DNA of 58,968 bases from Prolixibacteraceae bacterium. Its GTDB lineage: Bacteria > Bacteroidota > Bacteroidia > Bacteroidales > Prolixibacteraceae. The notes beneath the pieces are model-generated. The model did not search any database. It had not been told where the DNA came from and worked only from the letters and a program-made list of their open reading frames with translations. This document shows, in pieces, positions 52,294 to 58,968 of this stretch (its first letter is position 1; each line of letters opens with the position of its first letter). Made by a program: the position numbers and the translations under genes. Location: the NCBI GenBank assembly GCA_021740385.1, contig JAIOZY010000030.1, positions 1-58,968 on the forward strand, given 5' to 3'.

Positions 52294-54117
52294 TCAGTGT
52301 AAAACCATTTTGTCAACAAATTTTCCATCATCTGTTTCTGTTAACACAAAACAGATGCCACCGGCCATGTTTTGAGGTTCCCATACAAACCGATGATCTC
52401 CTGCCTCTTTTTCACCATTAAAAAGCGTTTCGACCTTTCTGCCGTAGCTATTGTAAATTGATATTTCCAGACTTTTACATTTCTTTTTTAAATTCAAAGT
52501 GAGCGTAGTACGACCCGTAAACGGGTTTGGAAAAATTTTGATTGACGGTTTTTTTGATGCAGCAAATTCAATAGCCCCATCAGTCGATTGTTGATTTTCG
52601 ACAACCGTAATGGTTTTACTTTCTGACGCTAAAAATTCACCATCCGTTTTAGCCATAATCATCTTAATGGTGTATTCGCCCGTACTGTCGGCAGTAAACT
52701 CCCATGAAAAGGGAGGAGTTTCGAGTTTACCTTGTCGCTTATTATTTACAAATAATTCAATAAACCGGATGCCCGACATACCCGGGTATGTAGCCGTTAC
52801 GGTCAGGGTGGAATCTTTGTAAAAGGCATCGTCGTATTGCGGAATAAACGGACTGAAATCAGGCAAAATACGAACCATGCAGTTCATATTCCACTCATTG
52901 GCATTGAAAGGTGCATTTGTTTGTTCGTAATGGGGCAGCCCACCCACTTCCGTTTCACGATCGATAATACGGCTTGTTTTGTTGGTCACTTCACTAACAA
53001 TACGTGCATCAATTGCATCCCTGTCCCAGGGCCTGGCACCGCTTGAATTCAGCACATGGTTTTTTACATCAGCGGGATCAAGTACTTCAATGGAGTTGTG
53101 CCAAATGGGTAACGACGAAACAAGGTATTCCGGATCGCCTACGTATTCGGCAACAGGGTTACCGTTGCGACCCGTGGCAATATTGTCCGACAAATAGAGC
53201 TGGCAGGGACTGTTCGTTGCCCGCATCAATGGAATATCATCTGTATCGGGGCCCTGTTCCATTACATTTCCCACCACAGCCATTTTCCCGGTTATGACAT
53301 CATGGCCGGACCATTCGCTGTAAACAACCGAATAACGAATGGCCGAATTTCCGGGGTTGTAGATGTAATTGTTCACCACAACACCCATGGTACCGCCTTT
53401 AAAAAGAGGATTTCGCGCATTGTTGCTGGCATACAGGTTTTTAATTACAGCAATGTTTGTTGCATTATCGTGAATGAGCGATCCCATGGAATGTTGGCCT
53501 TTATCGTGGGTGGCATGGCTTAATGCTTCGGCTATAATGTTATTGCTGATGGTAACATCGTGCGAAGTATTTGCCCGCCATTCGTCAGGTGTATCCCCGT
53601 TGAAGCGGTCGCCCGAAACGGAACAGTTTTCATCAACAGCCCAGCTAAACGAGCAGTGATCGATGATTACACGATGCGCACCAACCGTTGAAAGGCCGTC
53701 GGGTTCCCAGCCCGTTTCATGTCCTTCGGAACCAGGGCGCATGATGATGTGTTGCAGAATAACATCGTGAGTCCGGATATAAACAGACCCGTTAATAAAC
53801 GTAATCCCCGGCGAAGGGGCTGTTTGCCCGGCTATGGTAACAAACGGATTTTCAATGGTAATGGTAGTGCCATGCAGGTTAATAACCCCACCCACCTCAA
53901 AAACAACAATCCGTTTCCCGGTGGCTTTTACAGCAGCGCTGAAAGAGCCGGTCCCCGAAGCGTTTAAATTGGTAACACGGATTATTTCGCCACCCTTCCC
54001 CCCATCGGTTTCCGCCCCCCAACCCTCGCCGCCGTATACGGTACTTTGGGCATGGGCAAAAAATTGTATAAACGGAAGGAGGAACAGAAAAAACAATAGC
54101 TTCCGGATAAAATTCAT
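52294..54117 (-). CDS. Secreted pectate lyase-like protein with type A T9SS sorting domain
   Basis: Signal peptide (residues 1-24), then a right-handed beta-helix (about 25-400) with VYGGEGWGAETDGGKGGEII, IAGQTAPSPGITF, DHCSFSWAVDENCS and DVTISNNIIAEAL, the PL1 pattern used by pectate lyases. After an Ig-like part (about 430-505) comes a C-terminal sorting domain (IKIFPNPFTGRTTLTLNL ... FVDKMVLH) for type IX secretion. It should cut pectin-like polysaccharides outside the cell, which may also carry rhamnose. Its stop lies two bases from the duplicated tRNA terminator. Confidence 0.88.
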   Translation of the reverse strand: MNFIRKLLFFLFLLPFIQFFAHAQSTVYGGEGWGAETDGGKGGEIIRVTNLNASGTGSFSAAVKATGKRIVVFEVGGVINLHGTTITIENPFVTIAGQTAPSPGITFINGSVYIRTHDVILQHIIMRPGSEGHETGWEPDGLSTVGAHRVIIDHCSFSWAVDENCSVSGDRFNGDTPDEWRANTSHDVTISNNIIAEALSHATHDKGQHSMGSLIHDNATNIAVIKNLYASNNARNPLFKGGTMGVVVNNYIYNPGNSAIRYSVVYSEWSGHDVITGKMAVVGNVMEQGPDTDDIPLMRATNSPCQLYLSDNIATGRNGNPVAEYVGDPEYLVSSLPIWHNSIEVLDPADVKNHVLNSSGARPWDRDAIDARIVSEVTNKTSRIIDRETEVGGLPHYEQTNAPFNANEWNMNCMVRILPDFSPFIPQYDDAFYKDSTLTVTATYPGMSGIRFIELFVNNKRQGKLETPPFSWEFTADSTGEYTIKMIMAKTDGEFLASESKTITVVENQQSTDGAIEFAASKKPSIKIFPNPFTGRTTLTLNLKKKCKSLEISIYNSYGRKVETLFNGEKEAGDHRFVWEPQNMAGGICFVLTETDDGKFVDKMVLH

Positions 54118-54324
54118 GTGAATCGGTTTAGAAATTGATTGGTCAATAAAAGTACAGAAAATATCCGAAAGGATTTAAGCATTTTGTCTGACCTCGGAGA
54201 GGTAGAATGTTTATAAAAACAAATTGCCCAACGAGAAAATGCGACCCCGGCCGGGGTCGAATCCTTTCCCTGCATCTTCAATGCTATAAACATGCAATGT
54301 ACCTACAGTCCGGAATATAAACCT

Positions 54325-55518
54325 TTATTTAATTATCTTAAAGCATTGATTTCCTGCAACTAAAAAATAAATGCCTTTGGGGTAGGGAGTAAAATCAAGC
54401 TGTGTTTTGTTTTCCCGGGTTTTTGCAATTTGCAATAAATGGCCAAAACTGTTGTAAAGTTGAATCTTCCTTTTCCGGCCATCTTCTGAAAAATTCTCAA
54501 TGGTTACAACATCAAAAACCGGATTCGGATAAACAGACAATAATCTTTCCGTCGAAGCTAAACCCACGTTGGCAAGGTTACCGTTTCGATCTATTTCGAG
54601 CAATGTAGCCAGACCAGCTTTTGTTATCAGTTCGGCCAGTTGCGGGCTGTTGGCCGATGGGCCAATGGTGTCGCCAAGTGAATGATAATACGGATTGAAA
54701 TCTTCATCGCTGGTGCTGCCCTCTTTCAGTGCGATGGCCGGAATACCTGCCCTGAAAAAAGAAGCATGATCACTGAAAGCATCATCTGTTGTCAATTCAT
54801 CGTATTTCAAACCGGGAACATGCTTTTCCATTGCCAAAATGCATTTATGGGCCAGGGGAAGCGAAGCATTTTTTTTAACAATCATTACTGTGTAATTGCC
54901 ATTGTTGCTATCGTGCGAGATCATATCGAAATTAAGCATGGCATAAACATTTTCCATCCCCTCAGGACGATTTTCCACAAAGTGTTCGCTGCCATGCAAA
55001 CCGAATTCCTCTCCGCTAAACAAAATAAAAACCATGGTTTTATGAAAGTCAATATCCTTTGTTACCCTGATAATCTCCATTACTCCTGATGTTCCGGACG
55101 CATTGTCGTCGGCACCAGGGCCAAAAATAAAATTAAAGGGAGTAGATCCCGGCACGAAAGCTGCATCGTAATGCGCCCCCATCACCATAACTGAATCAGG
55201 ATAAAGCGAACCTTTTCGTACTGCAATGATATTGGGCAACCCACGTTTGAGATTGTTACTTAGATCGTATTCTGCACTAAACTCCTGGATGAAAAGAGTA
55301 TCGGGTGAATAGCGGCTGATTTTTTCAGTAATGTAATTTGTACATTCCCTGTCGTTATCAGGTGCCAACCTGTTCATACCCTGAAGTTGTTCTATATCGT
55401 AAAAGATTGAATCGCCCGATATTTTATCAATGACTGATGGAATTGAAATTTTCTGACCACTACAAAAAAGTGTGCTGAAAAATAAAAAGACAACCAGTAT
55501 AAGTGGATTTTTTTCCAT
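54325..55518 (-). CDS. Secreted M28-family metallopeptidase with type A T9SS sorting domain
   Basis: Signal peptide (about 1-21), then a co-catalytic zinc peptidase domain: MGAHYDAAF (His), GPGADDNASG (Asp), LFSGEEFGLHGS (Glu), LNFDMISHD (Asp), SDHASFFRAGIPAIAL (His). The C-terminus (LLSVYPNPVFDVVTIENF ... GIYFLVAG) is a short type A sorting domain. It is likely an extracellular aminopeptidase. It has no evident link to the sugar genes. Confidence 0.9.
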   Translation of the reverse strand: MEKNPLILVVFLFFSTLFCSGQKISIPSVIDKISGDSIFYDIEQLQGMNRLAPDNDRECTNYITEKISRYSPDTLFIQEFSAEYDLSNNLKRGLPNIIAVRKGSLYPDSVMVMGAHYDAAFVPGSTPFNFIFGPGADDNASGTSGVMEIIRVTKDIDFHKTMVFILFSGEEFGLHGSEHFVENRPEGMENVYAMLNFDMISHDSNNGNYTVMIVKKNASLPLAHKCILAMEKHVPGLKYDELTTDDAFSDHASFFRAGIPAIALKEGSTSDEDFNPYYHSLGDTIGPSANSPQLAELITKAGLATLLEIDRNGNLANVGLASTERLLSVYPNPVFDVVTIENFSEDGRKRKIQLYNSFGHLLQIAKTRENKTQLDFTPYPKGIYFLVAGNQCFKIIK

Positions 55519-55890
55519 AGCGTATTAATGAAAAATTCCAAATCCAAACCACATATTCCTCCCCGAAACTTCGTGGCCAAATTTAATGAACAATGTCAAA
55601 TATCCAAAATCGGGTATCGATCAACTAATATTAAGCATCGAGAAAAAAAACCATAATTTGAATATTTATAAACTAGCGCATTATAATTGACAAAATTGAA
55701 ATTATTTATTAAATTATGCAATTCATTTTAAATATAAACAGAAAAAACATGAAACGTTCCATATCCACCGAAAAATCTTTTTTCATCAAATAAGACATAA
55801 ACCTATGAAAGTGAAAAAACCTTTTTATTCAATCAGAAGAACAGCAGCAATCATTTTGATGATCATTTTTAAATTATTTTTGAAATAATT
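55519..55890. other. 372-bp gap with one tiny cationic-hydrophobic frame
   Basis: No standard gene. A 27-codon frame at 55805-55888 encodes MKVKKPFYSIRRTAAIILMI followed by IFKLFLK. It has a basic start and a hydrophobic middle and stops two bases before the antitoxin gene. It may be a remnant of a larger gene start, a small peptide, or chance. Confidence 0.3.
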
Positions 55891-56097
55891 ATGGAAACAA
55901 TTAATATCAAAGCATACACTTCTAACTCACAACAAATTGAAGCAATAAAGGCATTTATGAAAGCCTTGAACATAAAATTCGAAGTGGCCAATGATTCTAC
56001 TTACGATCCTGTTTTTGTAAAAAAAATTAAAAATAGCCAAAAACAAGCCAATGAAGGAAAAACAGTCAAAATTGACTTGGACGATATATGGAAATAG
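55891..56097 (+). CDS. Small antitoxin-like protein (DUF2683 type)
   Basis: A 68-residue protein METINIKAYTSNSQQIEAIK...FMKALNIKFEV, ending with the hinge KTVKIDLDDIWK. The tail matches the C-terminus of YoeB-partner antitoxins in Bacteroidetes, where I/V-D-L-D-D-I/L-W is common. Its stop overlaps the toxin start by ten bases (ATG at 56088), the usual antitoxin-toxin coupling. Confidence 0.8.
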   Translation: METINIKAYTSNSQQIEAIKAFMKALNIKFEVANDSTYDPVFVKKIKNSQKQANEGKTVKIDLDDIWK

Positions 56098-56348
56098 AAT
56101 ACACTTATCAAGCCAGTGAAGATTTGACTTTTTGGAAAAAGACTAACAACGTGACTGTCCTTAAGAAAATAAGAAAGTTAATTTAGTCTATTTCTCAAAC
56201 ACCTTTCGAAGGAATTGGCAAACCAGAACCTTTAAAATATGACCTAACTGGTTGTTGGTCGCGCCGCATTAATCAAGAACACAGAATTGTTTATGAAGTA
56301 CGCGATGACAAAATATTTATACTTTCTTTAAAAGAACATTACCTCTAA
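56088..56348 (+). pseudogene. YoeB-family toxin with premature TAG stop
   Basis: The frame from ATG 56088 reads MEIEYTYQASEDLTFWKKTN...KKIRKLI, meets TAG at 56184-56186 (codon 33), then continues SISQTPFEGIGKPEPLKYDL, TGCWSRRINQEHRIVYEVRD and ends KEHYL at 56348. Only the amber codon breaks it; one base (C to T) would explain it if the site was Gln. The catalytic Glu, Arg and C-terminal His-Tyr of the ribonuclease are otherwise present. The toxin is thus likely inactive unless the stop is read through. Confidence 0.85.
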
Positions 56349-56820
56349 GCTCCTGAACCCTTAAGCCCCAATGGCTAGTGGCGCAACAGTAGCTGCAAAA
56401 TAATAACCCAGATGATGCGGATAGTTATTCGCATTATAATCTACCAGCCTGGTTAAACGGGATATATTTTCATCGAACGGAACGGATGTTTGTTGAAAAT
56501 TCCTTATTAGAACAGGCCCCCTTTCCGTCCGAAGGTTATCCCTACCTTATACAAACATTCTACCGCGGACGGCCTTTATCTTGCACCTTTAATCCCCGGG
56601 TTTATGCTTCGGCAAGCTCAGCATCCACCCGGGGTTACAAAAAAACAATCCCTCTGGGATTATCAGTCTTAAAAAAAATTAGTCAAATGACAATCATACA
56701 ATATATTCATTTGAATACAGTCAAAGAGCCCTGAAGGGGCTTAACAGCAATAGCCAGGGGTAAAACCCCCGGAACAGGGAATCAGGAAGAAAAACGTTCG
56801 AAAAGAAATGCGATCTGCAT
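56349..56820. repeat. 470-bp repeat-rich gap
   Basis: It contains a diverged copy of the dispersed repeat (CTGGTTAAACGGGATATA, CATCGAACGGAACGGATG at 56452-56490), an AACCCGGGG-type pair with CTTCGGCAAGCTCAG between its arms (56593-56637), and GCCCTGAAGGGGC with CCAGGGG...CCCCCGG (56727-56775). No gene is supported. Confidence 0.65.
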
Positions 56821-56824
56821 CGTG

Positions 56825-57010
56825 TCAGGACTTTCCCTTTTTCCGCAATTTCATTACCCCCAGGCCAACTAATGCGGCAAACAATAGAAACAAGGCCCCG
56901 CCAACGGGTACCTTCTCTCCATCGGGCGATGACGGCGGTATGGGCTGGGCACTGGCAACAAAATGTAGTATGAACAGGACAATGGTTATGAGTATGTATT
57001 TTATTTTCAT
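56825..57010 (-). CDS. Small secreted protein with C-terminal sorting-tail (PID-CTERM-like)
   Basis: A 61-residue protein: signal peptide (MKIKYILITIVLFILHFVASA), a short proline-rich middle (PIPPSSPDGEKVPVGG), a hydrophobic helix (ALFLLFAALVGLGVMKL) and a basic end (RKKGKS). The motif-helix-basic tail is the tripartite layout of exosortase-type (CTERM) sorting signals known in Bacteroidetes. Almost nothing remains between the signals. It lies 54 bases after the type A sorted protein on the same strand. Confidence 0.7.
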   Translation of the reverse strand: MKIKYILITIVLFILHFVASAQPIPPSSPDGEKVPVGGALFLLFAALVGLGVMKLRKKGKS

Positions 57011-57064
57011 CGTATTTTTTTAAATCGCTAAATCCTATTTTTTTTTATTTTTCTGATTTTCTCT

Positions 57065-58639
57065 TTATCGTACCACAATTTTTCCGTTAAACTCTGCCCT
57101 TTTTTCGGGTTTTACCCGCACAAGGTACATCCCCAAACGGCTTACCGGTATCAGTAATTCGTCGGTTTGTACATCGTTGCGATAAACCCTTTGTCCGTTC
57201 GCATTGTAAACGGCCACTTCGCAGGGGTTGTTCCCCAGTCGCCCAACCAGTATGCTTTGGCTAAGCGACGACAGGAAGATATTGCTTTCTGCCCATTCTT
57301 CAGCCTTATCGGGCGAAGCTGCAAATGCCAGCAACAGGCAGGTTGTTTCGCCGGCTACGGCTTCAAAGGTGTAAGCGTTTGTTTCGAGGCCTACAGCCAC
57401 CAATTCACCCGAAGCGTTGAGCAGCACCGGGGGGTAAGCAGCGTTATAGCCCGACAGTTCGGTAAGCGAAAGCGTGTGCCGGCCGGTGGTTTTGATCATC
57501 AACCGGAGCGGGATAACGGTCGTTTCGTCCACCTCGGGGATGGCGTTTATAGAGTATTCTTCTCCATTGTACACGCTGTAGAGTTGTGGCGTGGGCGAGG
57601 TTAAGGCTTTCAGCTTGTAGGCATCCAGTTGCACGTCGAACCCATCGGTAGCGTTGGCATGGGTACAGATGACCGTTTCATCCTTCCGTCCTTCGCTGTC
57701 GGAAACGGCCAGGCGGATAATGCTTTGCACGGTTTCGCTTTTAAAGGTTGAAGCTTCTGTTGTTTTTGTATCGTTGGTAAAGGTAAGCGAGCCGCCGGCA
57801 GCATTTGCCCGCACAAAGAATCCCTGCATGGGGGCAATATATTGAGTTTGTGTTTCGGGGTTCCCAATGGTCCCGTTATAGCTTGCATAGCTTCCGGCAA
57901 CCGGGTCCCATATATAAAAGGCAGTCCCGATGTTTGTTTTCGTAATGCCGGTGTTCCAGTCGATGGTACAGGGGTACGGGTTGCCCACCAGGTTCCAGCC
58001 ATACCCTTCACCGCTGTATGCGGTATTTATAGTTTTATCGCCCGTAACCAACGTACCGGCAATGGCAACGGTAGTGTCGTTATCGGACGATTGGCTGTAC
58101 TGGCTGCCATAGCCCGTGCCTGCCGATAACATGTCGCCTGTATTCAGGTAAGTCCAGCAACTGGTATTTTCATTGTTCAGGCTTTGGCTTTCGTCGTGGG
58201 CAAGTACCCAGAACTTCAGGAAAAGGGGATTGGCATTTTTCTGTTCTTCAACCGGAAGGGTGTAATAGTGCCACCGATCTTTGGCAAAATATTGCTCAAC
58301 GGAGGCTTTCACACTGCCGGTATTGTTTATTAGTTTTGCCGTGCCTGTACCATCCGATTGGAGTACGATGCCAAGGGTGTCGGCATTGTTGGTGAGGGCG
58401 CCTTCCACCACAAGGGTTGTTGCCGGCGACAGAGAGAGCGATGCCCCGCTTTCGATTTTCAGGTTTGAAAAGGTGGTCAAATCCGTGGTGCTTTCGCTGG
58501 TAAGGGCAAAATCCCCGTTATCCACCACCCAATATGAACCATTGCCGCTCACAATATGAGCATGGTTGTTGCTTATGCCCTGGCTGTTTGCCCATACAGC
58601 AAGCAGCAGGCCTGTAATTGTAAATAGTATTTTCATCAT
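57065..58639 (-). CDS. Secreted protein with type A T9SS sorting domain, function unknown
   Basis: A 524-residue protein with signal peptide (MMKILFTITGLLLAVWANS), an early beta-rich stretch seen in many Bacteroidetes surface proteins (VSGNGSYWVVDNGDFALTSE, LKIESGASLSLSPATTLVVE), a GWNLVGNPYPCTIDWN motif, and a C-terminal sorting domain (VAVYNANGQRVYRNDVQTDE, LGMYLVRVKPE). Proteins with the GWNLVGNPYPS motif are common and uncharacterised. Base composition is noticeably GC-richer than the LRR genes. Confidence 0.82.
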   Translation of the reverse strand: MMKILFTITGLLLAVWANSQGISNNHAHIVSGNGSYWVVDNGDFALTSESTTDLTTFSNLKIESGASLSLSPATTLVVEGALTNNADTLGIVLQSDGTGTAKLINNTGSVKASVEQYFAKDRWHYYTLPVEEQKNANPLFLKFWVLAHDESQSLNNENTSCWTYLNTGDMLSAGTGYGSQYSQSSDNDTTVAIAGTLVTGDKTINTAYSGEGYGWNLVGNPYPCTIDWNTGITKTNIGTAFYIWDPVAGSYASYNGTIGNPETQTQYIAPMQGFFVRANAAGGSLTFTNDTKTTEASTFKSETVQSIIRLAVSDSEGRKDETVICTHANATDGFDVQLDAYKLKALTSPTPQLYSVYNGEEYSINAIPEVDETTVIPLRLMIKTTGRHTLSLTELSGYNAAYPPVLLNASGELVAVGLETNAYTFEAVAGETTCLLLAFAASPDKAEEWAESNIFLSSLSQSILVGRLGNNPCEVAVYNANGQRVYRNDVQTDELLIPVSRLGMYLVRVKPEKRAEFNGKIVVR

Positions 58640-58686
58640 ATCTTTCTTTTAATGTTTACTCTTTTTTTCAAAAAAACCGGCCGCTT

Positions 58687-58756
58687 GCTTCGACAAGCTC
58701 AGTACAGGTACTTTGACAAGCTCAGCACAGGCACTTCGACAAGCTCAGTACAGGTC
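58687..58756. repeat. Tandem CTTCGACAAGCTCAG repeats
   Basis: Three tandem units, CTTCGACAAGCTCAGTACAG, CTTTGACAAGCTCAGCACAG and CTTCGACAAGCTCAGTACAG, each with a short spacer. A single relative is at 56609-56625. They lie between the type A protein and the truncated gene at the right edge. Confidence 0.9.
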
Positions 58757-58816
58757 GCAGCAATAATCAAACCAAGTGTCAACTTGGTCCCGATAGCCAC
58801 AGGCGTATCGGGATAA

Positions 58817-58968
58817 TCAATTATCCCTGACGCAACGTACCGAGAACCCGTTATCACGAGAGCCGCCGCCCCGGAGCAAATCTGAGTCATTGTAGATCAT
58901 GCCGCGGAGCAACGCGTTCGAACTTCCACTCTCAGTAGCACTCCAGCAGTTGCAGTAGTCGCCAACGA
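58817..58968 (-). CDS. C-terminus of FISUMP/C-type-lectin-like protein (cut by window edge)
   Basis: Read on the minus strand, the last 50 codons give GDYCNCWSATESGSSNALLR, GMIYNDSDLLRGGGSRDNGF and SVRCVRDN, then TGA (58817-58819). The W-S-x-T-E ... GFSVRCVRD signature is that of Fibrobacter major paralogous (FISUMP) domains, which overlap with lectin-like targets of diversity-generating retroelements. Several codons look like mutated AAC/AAT codons. The start lies outside the window. Confidence 0.8.
   Translation of the reverse strand, partial: VGDYCNCWSATESGSSNALLRGMIYNDSDLLRGGGSRDNGFSVRCVRDN

Noticed and set aside
58699-58890. 63-residue minus-strand open frame at the right edge
   Set aside because: It runs through the CTTCGACAAGCTCAG tandem repeats and overlaps, in another frame, the FISUMP C-terminus whose residues are clearly recognisable.

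Overview
The window looks like a chromosomal stretch of a Bacteroidetes bacterium, most likely from the Marinilabiliales/Prolixibacteraceae side of the phylum. The grounds are type IX secretion sorting domains (types A and B), a PorP/SprF protein, TTG-N20-TAnnTTTG promoters, lack of Shine-Dalgarno sequences, surface lipoproteins, and many short palindromic intergenic repeats. No lineage marker such as rRNA is present, so the placement is inferred from protein style.

The left two thirds form a deoxyhexose (L-fucose and L-rhamnose) supercluster. (1) 0.3-9.3 kb, minus strand: lipoyl E2, fused E1 alpha-beta 2-oxoacid dehydrogenase, PHP-domain protein, class II aldolase/SDR fusion and a zinc dehydrogenase, facing a divergent GntR-type regulator (9.5 kb). 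(2) 10.3-21.6 kb, minus strand: a LacI regulator with two matching operators, then fucU, a fucP-like permease, two GH29 alpha-L-fucosidase lipoproteins, a zinc dehydrogenase, an aldo/keto reductase and a second zinc dehydrogenase. (3) 22-25.6 kb: an accessory patch with a BrnT-like toxin/antitoxin pair and two DUF4143 ATPases, set among REP-like repeats. (4) 26-34.5 kb: L-rhamnose genes rhaT, rhaM, a GH78 rhamnosidase, rhaA and an FGGY kinase, facing an AraC regulator. (5) 34.7-40.5 kb: an orphan solute-binding lipoprotein, a rhamnulokinase-like kinase, an L-fucose-isomerase-family enzyme and another AraC regulator.

The pathway logic is: secreted glycosidases release L-fucose and L-rhamnose, permeases import them, mutarotases and isomerases form the ketoses, kinases make the 1-phosphates, and the single aldolase/SDR fusion splits them to DHAP and L-lactaldehyde and may oxidise the latter. 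The lipoyl 2-oxoacid dehydrogenase and PHP protein are not part of the textbook pathway and are the most interesting metabolic puzzle here.

The right third (40.6-59 kb) is surface and accessory DNA: a DUF559 cassette with a second decayed copy, two giant LRR/Ig adhesins with a variant type B sorting domain followed by PorP/SprF and OmpA partners, tRNA-Leu(CAG) with a tandem duplication of its 3' end, a secreted pectate lyase-like protein, an M28 peptidase, an antitoxin with a nonsense-mutated YoeB-like toxin, a small sorting-tail protein, a type A secreted protein, and at the edge the C-terminus of a FISUMP/C-type-lectin-like protein whose codons look like a diversity-generating retroelement variable region.

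A second theme is repeats invading gene ends. One ATG-bearing palindromic element supplies matching N-terminal leaders to three different enzymes, a 160-bp dispersed repeat supplies the kinase C-terminus, and hairpins abut several stop codons.
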